Of a stretch of DNA of 64,000 nt, positions 18,267 to 26,579 are shown one piece after another. Source of the DNA: Parahoeflea alexandrii (GTDB lineage Bacteria > Pseudomonadota > Alphaproteobacteria > Rhizobiales > Rhizobiaceae). A program made the translations under genes and the position numbers. The stretch lies in assembly GCF_024105735.1 (NCBI RefSeq), contig NZ_JAAAML010000005.1:1-64000 (forward strand), written 5' to 3'. The stretch's first letter is position 1, and the number at the start of each line of letters is the position of its first letter. Under the pieces are notes generated by a model. It made no database searches. It was not told the origin of the DNA and saw only the letters and a program-made list of their open reading frames with translations.

Positions 18267-19051
18267 ATCTGAGGTCGGAAACCCTCATACCTCAACGTGG
18301 CGGAGCTTGTTTCCGCAGCTCACCACCATGCCGGAATTTTGTCATCTTGAACGAGCTCCTCCTGCAATTGATCGATATGCTTTCATTGCCCCTTGAGGAG
18401 CGGGCGGCGCGGCGCGCCTTGCGGGATTTCGCCGAGGGCGCCGGCTTCGACTATTTCGCTTACCTGCATCTCCGTGGGCAAGAGAGCTTTGCTGTGTCGA
18501 ACTATCCCAGGGAATGGCAGGAGCACTACGTCCAGAAAAACTACATTCGAGTTGATCCAGTCGTCACCAGGGCCAAGCATGGGCCGCCGATTTTTCAGTG
18601 GTCGGCGGACGAAGCCAGACGAATTGGAAGGCTCGATGTAAGGCAATTCTACAAGGATGCGGATAGGTTCGGAATCCGCTCAGGTCTGTCGGTCTCGGTT
18701 CCTGTCGGCTTCAAGAACAGGATGGTATTCACACTGGCCTCCGGTAAGTCGATGGTGTGCATCGACGAGGATCCCGATCCCGTCACCGCAGCGATGGCGG
18801 TGGCATTTGTCCATTCCCATCTCGCCTCGGCGACCCAGGATGCTGCCCTGGCTTCAGACATCCGCCTTTCACCGCGCGAGGCTGAATGCCTGCGCTGGTT
18901 CGCAGACGGCATGTCGATGCCGGACATCGCAGAAACGGTCGGGATAGGATATCGATCCGTGCGTTCCTATCTCGATGAGGCAACGCGAAAGCTTGGCGCG
19001 ACAAACAGCCGGCAAGCCGCCTCGATCGCGATCCGGTTGGGGTTGATCTAG
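18263..19051 (+). CDS. traR: TraR-like LuxR-family quorum-sensing regulator
   Basis: A 262-codon frame encoding an autoinducer-binding domain (FDYFAYLHLRGQESFAVSNYP, EWQEHYVQKNYIRVDPVV, FGIRSGLSVSVP) and a LuxR helix-turn-helix (LSPREAECLRWFADGMSMPDIAETVG). The conserved Trp/Tyr/Asp ligand residues (YFAY, EHYV..., RVDPV) are present, so it should bind an acyl-homoserine lactone. It is the last gene of the trb operon (4-base overlap with trbI), a location known for traR on some rhizobial plasmids, implying positive feedback through the trb promoter. The first ~35 residues look non-conserved, so the true start may lie downstream, for example near 18347-18377. Confidence 0.85.
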   Translation: MNLRSETLIPQRGGACFRSSPPCRNFVILNELLLQLIDMLSLPLEERAARRALRDFAEGAGFDYFAYLHLRGQESFAVSNYPREWQEHYVQKNYIRVDPVVTRAKHGPPIFQWSADEARRIGRLDVRQFYKDADRFGIRSGLSVSVPVGFKNRMVFTLASGKSMVCIDEDPDPVTAAMAVAFVHSHLASATQDAALASDIRLSPREAECLRWFADGMSMPDIAETVGIGYRSVRSYLDEATRKLGATNSRQAASIAIRLGLI

Positions 19052-19330
19052 CGGTCTGGCTCTAACGCTTCGACCCCCCACGCAAGCAATGTTTGGATGA
19101 CCGCAATGCGGACAAACGGGCCTGATTCATTGAGTCTCGAATTGGAATGTTGGGCGGAGACCAGTCTACACAGTCGATTTCACGAACGGCAAGATTGGGG
19201 CCGGGGAACGAACCCGCTGCGCGAGAGGGTGCGCGTGGCGGCTGAGGTGCTTTGACCGTCTACCGCAGGCGGATTGGACGGCGGTTGCCGCAGGCAGACC
19301 ATGGAGGGTTTCTTCAACAAGGAGCCTGAC

Positions 19331-19456
19331 ATGCACAACCAATCAAACACGCCCGCGATCAGCCCGCTTCAGCAACGCCTGATCGATGACATGAACCTGC
19401 GCCACTTCGGGCACGAGACCTTCCGGCTCTTGCCAATTCTGTCGGCCACCCCCTAG
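19331..19456 (+). pseudogene. N-terminal remnant of a tyrosine integrase
   Basis: With AAGGAG at 19319-19324, an ATG at 19331 starts MHNQSNTPAISPLQQRLIDD followed by MNLRHFGHET, the characteristic N-terminus of XerC-like integrases that accompany IS91-type elements. After about 30 codons the similarity stops and a termination codon follows at 19454-19456. No catalytic domain is present downstream. This is gene debris marking a recombination scar between the trb-traR block and the Qat operon. Confidence 0.6.
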
Positions 19457-19652
19457 TTAGGGATGCCGTCCGGATGGGCGAAGTCCGCTTACGGGCTTCA
19501 GCTCTGCCAACAGCCCGGTTCGTAGGCAACGCCCGAGCCATTCAAACCCATCCGATCCGGGCCTGGGGATCGTTATTGTTCTATACTCCATTTGATTGCA
19601 GCCAAAGTTTCCGTACAATCAATAGAATCTCAAACATCAGGGGGGGCATATA

Positions 19653-19832
19653 TTGAGAACGATACTTGCAACGATTTCCACAGTCATCGAAGCCTACGGC
19701 GCAGCGGTGGCGCCTGGTTTCAATATAGCCAAATTGATGGACTTCAACATCGGGAATCTATTCGACAGGGAATACGGCCCTGCCAATACCGCCCGCGGCG
19801 CCTATTTCCACCTTCAAAGTCTTATTCAATGA
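19653..19832 (+). pseudogene. 59-codon TTG-start ORF overlapping qatA, probably a TonB-receptor C-terminal relic
   Basis: A frame from TTG 19653 (preceded by AGGGGGGG) runs 59 codons to a TGA at 19830-19832 that overlaps the qatA ATG. The segment STVIEAYG...LMDFNIGNLFDREYGP resembles the last strands of TonB-dependent receptors (consensus ..NLFDREY..), so I favour a degraded 3' end of such a gene. The overlap could still make it a translated leader coupled to qatA. No promoter was identified. Confidence 0.4.
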
Positions 19833-21751
19833 TAATTGCTGATAACGAAACTGCCGTTGATTATTTGTATTACGAGCCCATCGCGAAGACGGTGGTCAAG
19901 CTAATACAGGAAAAGTCGCAGGAACCGCTGACCATTGGGCTTCACGGAGACTGGGGGGCTGGCAAATCCAGCGCGCTGCTCATGATCGAGGAGGCGTTTA
20001 GCAGTGATGATCGGACCCTTTGCGTTAGGTTCAACGGCTGGCTTTTCGAAGGCTACGACGACGCCAAAGCCGTGCTCATCGAAACGATTGTCGCCGCGCT
20101 AGTCGCAAAACGGTCCGTTTCCACTAAAGTAAAGGAGAAAGCCGCCGAAGTCCTGAAGAACGTCAACTGGTTCAAGGTCGCGCGAACGGTTGGAGGCGCG
20201 GCTTTGACGTTCACAACAGGAATTCCCAGTCCTGACCTTGTCAAGGGTATCGGAGATGCTGCCAAGGGCCTGCTCTCGGATCCCACGAAGGCTCTCACCG
20301 GCGAAACGTTCACCAAAGTGTTGGATGGTGCGGCGGCGCATATAAAATCCGGGGAATCGGACACGGCGCCACAGAGGATGCACGCGTTCCGCAAGGATTT
20401 CGAGGACCTGCTGAACCTTGCCGATATCGATCGGCTGATCGTTCTAATTGACGACCTCGACCGCTGCCTTCCGCGAACTGCGATTGCTACGCTCGAGGCG
20501 GTCCGTCTTTTCCTTTTTGTTCCCCGAGCCGCGTTTGTCATCGCAGCTGACGAGGGGATGATCGAGTATTCTGTCAGACACCATTTCCCGGACTTGCCCG
20601 TCACGTCCGCGCCCGGCAGTTATGCGCGGAACTATCTGGAAAAGCTCATCCAGGTTCCGTTTCGGATGCCTGCACTGGGTTCCGTCGAAACGCGCATCTA
20701 CCTCACGCTACTGATATCACTGACGGAAGGCCTGTCTGATGTGGATTTTCGGCGCCTGATACCTGTTGCCCGCAATGCGCTGAGACGCCCTTGGTTGGAT
20801 ACGGGATTTGACCGTGGCACGATCGAAAAGGCTTTGGGATCCCTACCGCCCCAAGTAGAGACAGCACTCCAACTCGCAACAGAGATCACACCGGTACTCA
20901 CCGATGGTGCACGCGGAAACCCAAGGCAGATCAAACGTTTTGTAAATACACTCGATCTGCGCCTCACGATCGCCGAAGAACGCGGGTTCCGCGGCGACCT
21001 GCGGATGCCGGTGCTCGCTAAACTCATGCTAGCCGAACGTTTCGCACCAGAGGTCTTCGACGCCATCGCTCTCGACCTTGACGTAGACGGCAAGTCAAAA
21101 ATCATAGCCGAGCTTGAAGGCAGAGCAGCGACAACTTCGAAACCCAAGACAGGCAGCAAGTCTAGTACCAAAGCAACAGAACCGTCGGGCAGCAAACTCG
21201 TCCAGGACTGGCCAAACCTCGAGTGGGCTAAGCGGTGGGGTCGCATTAAGGTTTCGCTCTCTGACGTGGACCTGCGTCCTTATTTCTTCGTAAGCAGGGA
21301 CAGACGGACGGCGATGGCAAACGCAATCGCGGCTGGGCCTATCGAAGAACTCGTCGAACGGCTGTCCGCGACCAGTCTAGGTGCCAAGTCCGAGCCAAGA
21401 GCATCGCTCTTGGCTCTTACAGCTGTGGACGCAGAGCGTGTATTTCATGCTCTTTCCGCAAAAATCACGAATGCCGAGAACCTTAACTCGCGCCCCGCTG
21501 CCGCAGATGGCCTCGCAACTCTCTGCTCGGCTCGGCCCGAATTGCGAGACGCACTTCTCACCCTGCTAGACCGACTGCCCACAGCGACGGTCGGCGCGTG
21601 GGTGGTCACCGGCTGGGGAGCGGCAGTGGGCGTATCTCAAGCACCGAAATTCAAGGAACTCCTCAAGAAATGGTCGGAGCAGTCGGCCAATGACGTGCTG
21701 AACAAGGTCGCAACCCTTGAACTTTCCAGCTCTAAGGTAGGGAAGCGGTAG
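19829..21751 (+). CDS. qatA: QatA, KAP-family P-loop ATPase of a Qat antiphage system
   Basis: A 640-residue KAP NTPase. Walker A GLHGDWGAGKSSALLM lies at residues 37-52, Walker B LIVLIDDLDRCLP near 205, followed by the KAP features FVIAADEGMIEYSVRHHF and RNYLEKLIQVPFRMP and the sensor region GNPRQIKRFVNTLDLRL. In the Qat system (QatA ATPase, QatB, QatC QueC-like, QatD TatD-like) these four proteins together protect against phage; the mechanism remains poorly defined. I chose ATG 19829 because the KAP fold begins at MIIADNETAVDYLYYEPIAK; the frame is open further upstream. All four genes follow without gaps, so the system looks complete. Confidence 0.9.
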   Translation: MIIADNETAVDYLYYEPIAKTVVKLIQEKSQEPLTIGLHGDWGAGKSSALLMIEEAFSSDDRTLCVRFNGWLFEGYDDAKAVLIETIVAALVAKRSVSTKVKEKAAEVLKNVNWFKVARTVGGAALTFTTGIPSPDLVKGIGDAAKGLLSDPTKALTGETFTKVLDGAAAHIKSGESDTAPQRMHAFRKDFEDLLNLADIDRLIVLIDDLDRCLPRTAIATLEAVRLFLFVPRAAFVIAADEGMIEYSVRHHFPDLPVTSAPGSYARNYLEKLIQVPFRMPALGSVETRIYLTLLISLTEGLSDVDFRRLIPVARNALRRPWLDTGFDRGTIEKALGSLPPQVETALQLATEITPVLTDGARGNPRQIKRFVNTLDLRLTIAEERGFRGDLRMPVLAKLMLAERFAPEVFDAIALDLDVDGKSKIIAELEGRAATTSKPKTGSKSSTKATEPSGSKLVQDWPNLEWAKRWGRIKVSLSDVDLRPYFFVSRDRRTAMANAIAAGPIEELVERLSATSLGAKSEPRASLLALTAVDAERVFHALSAKITNAENLNSRPAAADGLATLCSARPELRDALLTLLDRLPTATVGAWVVTGWGAAVGVSQAPKFKELLKKWSEQSANDVLNKVATLELSSSKVGKR

Positions 21752-21752
21752 C

Positions 21753-22652
21753 ATGGGCACTTCAGGTAAAAACAAGGGTTCGAAACGGGCGCTTACACCC
21801 ACGTGGGTCGACGATCCGAGTCCGACCGCTCCGCCAAACCCGCAGCCGGCGGCGCCTGCTCCGAATCCTCCGCAACCCGGGCAACCGAGCAATCCGACGC
21901 AACCTCCCCAAATCCCTACACCTCCCCAGCCGCCGCGGGTGTTGCCCCCCCTCCCACCGGCCACGGCAGGAGAGCCTCTGATTGCTGCCAGGTCGGCGTT
22001 TTCGCGGGCGGCTTCGGGGTCCGGCGGAGGCGGCACCCGACAAGGCCTGGGACGGGCAGCCTCAAGATACGTTCGCGCAATGGGCGGCTCTTCGTCCGCG
22101 TCACGCGCGATGGGCCCCTCGCGCCGCGCCGCCGCAGGTATCGGACAGGTTGTCGGGGTGTTTGCCGAGGATGGAGCGCGCGAGGCTCTTCGCCCCTTCA
22201 ATCTCGAGAATCTGGCGGGTTCACCTGTGAGCGAGGTCTTCATCGCCCTCACGGACGTGCTCTGTCCGGACGGCGGCACCATAGACGAGGCAATTGCACG
22301 GGACGCGGTCCTTGAGACCGCTGCAGAGCTGGCCGCCGGAGACGATATAGCGTTCGACGCCCTGACGCCGGCCGCGCTGGAAGCGATTTTTCTCGGGACG
22401 ATTTCCCGCTCGATCGAGGCGAAACTCTTCAATGAGCTCGGCAACGGGGCAGTCACGTTACCGTCTGACGTATCCGCCATTCAGACGATCCAGAACACTC
22501 TTCACGACTTCATTCAGGGCAAGGTGAATGACGCCTTCAGCGCGACAGGTCGCACGTTGAGCAGCATTCCGCGAACCGAAATCGACCGGTTCGTAACAAC
22601 GATCTATGAAGGGGCTTTTTCTCTGGTTGAAGCATTTGGAGATGCGTCATGA
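21753..22652 (+). CDS. qatB: QatB, uncharacterised component of the Qat system
   Basis: A 299-residue protein of low complexity at the N-terminus: about 60 residues rich in Pro, Asn and Gln (PNPQPAAPAPNPPQPGQPSN), then a Gly/Ser/Arg linker and a helical C-terminal domain (VVGVFAEDGAREALRPFNLE...DALTPAALEAIFLGTISRSI). QatB has no assigned fold in my knowledge. The call rests on its place between qatA (1 base gap) and qatC (4-base overlap) and on the domain order known for Qat operons. GGAAG precedes the ATG. Confidence 0.82.
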   Translation: MGTSGKNKGSKRALTPTWVDDPSPTAPPNPQPAAPAPNPPQPGQPSNPTQPPQIPTPPQPPRVLPPLPPATAGEPLIAARSAFSRAASGSGGGGTRQGLGRAASRYVRAMGGSSSASRAMGPSRRAAAGIGQVVGVFAEDGAREALRPFNLENLAGSPVSEVFIALTDVLCPDGGTIDEAIARDAVLETAAELAAGDDIAFDALTPAALEAIFLGTISRSIEAKLFNELGNGAVTLPSDVSAIQTIQNTLHDFIQGKVNDAFSATGRTLSSIPRTEIDRFVTTIYEGAFSLVEAFGDAS

Positions 22653-24013
22653 GGCGTTTCCATTTCATCGGGCGGCTCGGAGATGGCGACAACACTTCAG
22701 TCCCAGTCATCCAGAGGGATGCGGAGATCTGCGATATCCAGTTTGTCGATACGTTCGGAAGCCTCAACTTCGGTATTGGAGATGCACTCGCGATGCTTCA
22801 CTCGCTCGGTCTGAAGCCAAGCGAAAGCGCTGTTGATTTCGTGATCTTCGCGGCCATGGTCACCGCGGCTGACACCACGGTTTCGAGAGCTCGGAACGCA
22901 CAGAACGGATGGACACGCGAACTGGACGTCACGATACCGGTAGCCGATGTCGCGTTGTGGACTGCACAATCCGGGCTACTCGCTCGAACACTGCGTTTCC
23001 TGACGGGTGATCACTGGAGGCTGCTTTTCAGAGCGAGACCAGCGGGCTTCGAAAAACTCGTCGCGACCCCCGAGGAGCTCGATCTAACAACGTTCGATAC
23101 CGTCTCACTTTTTTCGGGCGGTTTGGATAGCCTCATTGGGGCTATCGACATGCTTTCGGCCGGAAGTAACCCACTCCTGGTCAGCCACTATTGGGATTCG
23201 GAGACCAGCAAAGCACAGAAAGCCTTGCTGCATTCCATCGGGGAGAAGTTCCCGACGAAAGAGATCCGCTCGATGCGTGTCCGACTAGGCTTCGACAAGA
23301 ACCACGCTCAAACCGGCGAGAAAGAGGACAGCCAAAGGGGCCGTTCCCTGTTGTTTTTCGGGCTCGCAACACTGGCGGCATCGGCGCTAAACAGGCAAAT
23401 TGAGCTAAGCGTGCCTGAAAACGGGTTGATCGGCCTCAATGTCCCGCTCGACCCGTTACGGTTGGGCGCTCTGAGCACAAGAACGACACACCCATTCTAC
23501 ATGGCCAGAATAAATGATCTCCTTGGAAATCTCAGCATACCGGTGACACTGGTGAACCCCTATCGTCACAAAACGAAGGGCGAGATGGTTGCGGAATGCC
23601 GGGACCTTTCGTTCTTGCGCACGGTAGTTGAATACTCGATGTCTTGCTCTTCCCCCGCCAAAGCTCGCCACAAAAGGCTATCCCCGCGTCATTGCGGAAC
23701 GTGCGTGCCTTGCCTTATCAGGCGGGCATCCTTAAACGCGGGTCTCGGTAGCCCCGATCCGACACTGTACACGCTGCCGGATTTATCCGACCACGTCCTT
23801 AATACTCGCCGCGCCGAAGGCGAACATGTACGCTCCTTCCAACTCATGATCTCCAAGCTCAAATCAGACCCGAAAGCAGCTAGCACGCTCGCTCGCATCC
23901 CTGGCCCTTTGAACGATGCGCCGGGCGAAATCGACGCCTATGTTGACGTGTTTCGGAGAGGAATTGACGAGGTCGGGGCGCTCCTTGAGCCGGTGAAAGC
24001 CAGACCCGAATGA
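22649..24013 (+). CDS. qatC: QatC, QueC-like nucleotide-modifying protein of the Qat system
   Basis: A 454-residue protein with a QueC-like adenine-nucleotide alpha-hydrolase domain. The PP-loop SLFSGGLDSLIGAID is near residues 153-167 and the four-Cys zinc site is visible as SCSSPAKARHKRLSPRHCGTC...CLIRR. QueC makes preQ0 (a deazaguanine) from CDG; QatC is related, but its substrate is not settled. The N-terminal ~140 residues have no QueC counterpart. Overlaps both qatB and qatD by 4 bases. Confidence 0.9.
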   Translation: MRRFHFIGRLGDGDNTSVPVIQRDAEICDIQFVDTFGSLNFGIGDALAMLHSLGLKPSESAVDFVIFAAMVTAADTTVSRARNAQNGWTRELDVTIPVADVALWTAQSGLLARTLRFLTGDHWRLLFRARPAGFEKLVATPEELDLTTFDTVSLFSGGLDSLIGAIDMLSAGSNPLLVSHYWDSETSKAQKALLHSIGEKFPTKEIRSMRVRLGFDKNHAQTGEKEDSQRGRSLLFFGLATLAASALNRQIELSVPENGLIGLNVPLDPLRLGALSTRTTHPFYMARINDLLGNLSIPVTLVNPYRHKTKGEMVAECRDLSFLRTVVEYSMSCSSPAKARHKRLSPRHCGTCVPCLIRRASLNAGLGSPDPTLYTLPDLSDHVLNTRRAEGEHVRSFQLMISKLKSDPKAASTLARIPGPLNDAPGEIDAYVDVFRRGIDEVGALLEPVKARPE

Positions 24014-24774
24014 TGGTTTCCGCTCCACGCTATGTCGATTTTCACTGCCACCTCGACCTCTACCCCGATCTGGAGAACGCGATATCCAGATGTGAGATGT
24101 CCCGGACGGCGACACTCGCGGTTACGACAACCCCGAAAGCTTTTCGCCGCAACATGCAGCTGGCGAAGGGTAAGGAGTTCGTGCGGGTAGCACTTGGCCT
24201 GCACCCTCACCTGGTCGAAGACCGGTGGAACGAAATGCCGCTGTTCGATGCGTTGCTGAACGAAACCCGGTACGTGGGGGAGATCGGGCTCGATGCAGGG
24301 CCCCAATTCTACAAGAGCTTGGACAAGCAGACGGAGGTGTTCACGCACATCCTCAAGCTTTCCAACGATCACGGAAACAAGATTCTGTCTATCCACAGCG
24401 TGCGAACGGCCTCCAAGGTTCTGGACCTCCTCGAGAGGCATTTTTCAGGCGGCTCCGGTCGTGCCGTCCTTCACTGGTTCGGCGGCACACTTCCAGAGGC
24501 GGAGCGAGCTGTGGAACTCGGCTGCTATTTTTCCGTCAACCGCGCCATGTTTCGGAACGAACGCGGCCGCAAGCTCATAAGATCATTACCGATGGACCGG
24601 ATACTAACAGAGACGGACGGCCCATTCGTCGAGGACCAAAACAAACCTGTACTCGCAGGCGACGTTGCCTATACCGTGAGCCTGCTTTCCGAGTTGTTCG
24701 CAACCGAAATTTCCAATATGCAGAGCAAAATTACGCGTAACTTTGCATCGGTTGTCTCTCACGAAGCGTCGTAA
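24010..24774 (+). CDS. qatD: QatD, TatD-like metal-dependent nuclease of the Qat system
   Basis: A 254-residue TatD-family amidohydrolase-fold protein. Metal ligands are in place: VDFHCHLD (HxH), LGLHPHLV, VGEIGLDAG (Glu/Asp), LSIHSV and LTETDGPF (final Asp). TatD enzymes are DNases; in Qat the nuclease is an essential effector or processing factor. It is the last gene of the operon; the stop is followed by 416 bases without a recognisable gene. Confidence 0.9.
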   Translation: MMVSAPRYVDFHCHLDLYPDLENAISRCEMSRTATLAVTTTPKAFRRNMQLAKGKEFVRVALGLHPHLVEDRWNEMPLFDALLNETRYVGEIGLDAGPQFYKSLDKQTEVFTHILKLSNDHGNKILSIHSVRTASKVLDLLERHFSGGSGRAVLHWFGGTLPEAERAVELGCYFSVNRAMFRNERGRKLIRSLPMDRILTETDGPFVEDQNKPVLAGDVAYTVSLLSELFATEISNMQSKITRNFASVVSHEAS

Positions 24775-25190
24775 CGATAGGGCTCAACGCTAATGCTCAG
24801 GTCCCCGCAAACTGGATCGTTTTTGACTGACGTTTTGCGCACGAGGTTCTGGGAGAAAGGGCGCATGCGGTGCAGAAATGACCGCTTTCGGCACCAGAAT
24901 CCAAACCCTCGAATGTCCGAGATGGAGGCGCGAATCTGCCTTTAAGCCGATCATATGTCAGTAGCGCCAGCAGGTCAGGGTGTGATGCGCTCGGCACAGA
25001 TCGCGGCGACAACTCTGGGCAGCGTCCCGATCGGAGATAGCACTTTAAGCCTATAGTGGTTCGAAGCCGAAACAATCATGGCAATCCCGTGCGTATGACA
25101 GAGATCCGGACAGACGAAACCAGATGGGAATCCCAATTCGGACTCTTCCGTTTGGGTCAATCCACTAACGTTCAGACTTGAGCGGGGCAG
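24775..25190. other. Gene-less gap between qatD and traM
   Basis: The two operons converge here (qatD plus, traM minus). A 92-codon minus-strand frame at 24797-25075 has no recognisable domain, unusual composition (many Ser/Arg/Pro/Cys) and no convincing ribosome site, so I do not call it. No repeat, IS end or clear terminator hairpin was seen. Confidence 0.5.
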
Positions 25191-25520
25191 CTACTGGCGG
25201 ATCATGTCTTCCGGGAGTGGCGGCATATAACCTAGCTTGTTGATGACGGTCGCAGCGATCGGATGGTGGGCCTTCATCATGACGAGCGCCAGGCGATATT
25301 CATGTCGGCGTTGGCCAACCAGGGAACCCTCACCACTCCCTTGTTCAAGAGTATCGAGCAGTTCATAGAGCTCTTGCGCTTTTGCCAACCGACATCGTTG
25401 TTCGCGAATGATGTCGATCGCAAGTCGCTCAAGCTCGTCTTGCTCAAGTTCCGCGAGGATCGTCTCAATGGCACGCTTTGAGCAATCGGGTTTGAGTTCC
25501 AGGCTGCGGATATCCGGCAA
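25191..25520 (-). CDS. traM: TraM-like quorum-sensing antiactivator
   Basis: The C-terminal 109 codons of a longer open frame match TraM: SLELKPDCSKRAIETILAEL, then LERLAIDIIREQRCRLAKA, QELYELLDTL and a final helix ending INKLGYMPPLPEDM. TraM binds TraR and blocks its DNA binding, setting the threshold for conjugation. I infer a TTG start at 25520 (LPDIRS...), giving normal TraM length, with AAGGGG 10 bases upstream. The frame stays open upstream to 25769, but that stretch is the structured RNA element, so the long version is unlikely. It is the last gene of the luxR-luxI-traM block, 302 bases after luxI. Confidence 0.75.
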   Translation of the reverse strand: MPDIRSLELKPDCSKRAIETILAELEQDELERLAIDIIREQRCRLAKAQELYELLDTLEQGSGEGSLVGQRRHEYRLALVMMKAHHPIAATVINKLGYMPPLPEDMIRQ

Positions 25521-25527
25521 TATTGCA

Positions 25528-25765
25528 CCACCCCTTCGGCTTGGTCCGCGGTGCGCCCCCGCGAACGAACAAGATCTTGACCCCAAGCCGGGGGTTAGAA
25601 AACCGCCACAGACGGTCCCTGCGACCTTTAGCACCGAGGCACCTGGACATACGTCGCAGGCCCCCGGCCAATGGCCAGAGGATCCTCGGTGTCGGGTCGG
25701 CCGACACCAAACCGCTGTGGTGGGGTTTCTACGCCCCGAGGCGGCGCGTACCGCCTCGGGGAAAA
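25528..25765 (-). ncRNA. Structured RNA element, copy A (leader of traM)
   Basis: On the minus strand this intercistronic region folds into: P1, an 11-bp perfect stem 25761-25751/25744-25734 with loop TACGCG; GAAACCCC; P2, GGTGTCG/CGACACC (25708-25702/25694-25688); P3, GGCC/GGCC; P4, CCTGCGAC/GTCGCAGG (25660-25653/25625-25618) capped by a CCTCGG hairpin; P5, ACCG/CGGT; and P7, CGCGG/CCGCG with loop GGGCGCA (25563-25547). Copy B at 60350-60591 preserves every one of these with compensatory base changes. The element ends at the AAGGGG ribosome site of traM, so a translational or transcriptional leader is the simplest role. I recognise no known RNA family. Confidence 0.65.
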
Positions 25766-25821
25766 GCATATTTCATCAGGATGATGAACGCCAGACGCCA
25801 GCCCGGATGTTTACATTGAAA

Positions 25822-26493
25822 TTATTCGACATTCGCAACAAGTGCGGTTACCGACGCTGGAGCGATTGCACCATCAGCGAGAACTGATGAACGTAAATCA
25901 CCGGCTGCTCCAAGCCGCGACCGCATGTCGGCGCCTATGTCGAACAGACCGGCATAGGTCATGACCTTCCCGATCCGCACTGGCGTACCGAGCTGTTCAA
26001 AACGGCAATCGATCGACCTGAAAATCCGCGCCATTCTGGCGTCGAAGACCGATACGATGTGTTCGATGCCGGCCCGTTGAGCGACTTCAACCATCCCGTA
26101 CAAAAGCTCGACGGTAGTTTTGCTCACCATGTGGTTTGCTTCTGCCCGATCCCTCGCCTCGAAGATCTGCGGATTGACCGCAAATCGTGAGCTCTCCCAG
26201 ATCAATGGGCTTCCGACCGTACCACCAGGCATCAGCACGGAAAACACGTCTCTGAGCATGTTGGGGCCGGTCGTGGGGAGCAGACGCACAGCGCCACGAA
26301 GCTGTCCTGACCTTTCATCGAGCGACAGAAGGTAGAGAGGGTCTTCTGCATCGAACCGGTCGATCTCCCGTCCGTTTTCGACTTTGACGTCCCAGCCAAG
26401 GCGACCAGAAAAGACTTCGGCCCGCATGCGGAACATTTCGTCAAACAGCTCTGGATACTTGTCCTGATCGGCACTTTCGATTGCGAATATCAT
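25822..26493 (-). CDS. traI: LuxI-family acyl-homoserine-lactone synthase
   Basis: A 223-residue autoinducer synthase. The family's conserved residues are visible: MRAEVFSGRLGW (Arg, Phe, Trp), DRFDAEDPLYLL (Asp-x-x-Asp), GAVRLLPTTGPNML and WESSRFAV (Glu, Arg). It makes an acyl-homoserine lactone from S-adenosylmethionine and an acyl-carrier protein; chain length cannot be predicted. It follows the luxR-type gene by 86 bases on the same strand and is followed by the RNA element and traM. In Ti plasmids traI is the first gene of the trb operon; here it is separated from trb and no LuxR-type box was found directly upstream. Confidence 0.92.
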   Translation of the reverse strand: MIFAIESADQDKYPELFDEMFRMRAEVFSGRLGWDVKVENGREIDRFDAEDPLYLLSLDERSGQLRGAVRLLPTTGPNMLRDVFSVLMPGGTVGSPLIWESSRFAVNPQIFEARDRAEANHMVSKTTVELLYGMVEVAQRAGIEHIVSVFDARMARIFRSIDCRFEQLGTPVRIGKVMTYAGLFDIGADMRSRLGAAGDLRSSVLADGAIAPASVTALVANVE

Positions 26494-26579
26494 GATGGTG
26501 GTCTCCGTTCATTGATTGATGACGCAGACACCAGTTATCGGCTGGGTTTCGAGACGAAAATCCGGCTCAACAGCAGGGT

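Noticed and set aside
24797-25075. 92-codon minus-strand frame after qatD
   Set aside because: No ribosome site or recognisable motif; composition is unlike the neighbouring genes.
25521-25769. N-terminal extension of the traM frame (about 83 codons)
   Set aside because: The frame is open but consists of Arg/Gly/Cys-rich sequence with no TraM counterpart, and the same DNA is explained by compensated RNA stems shared with copy B.
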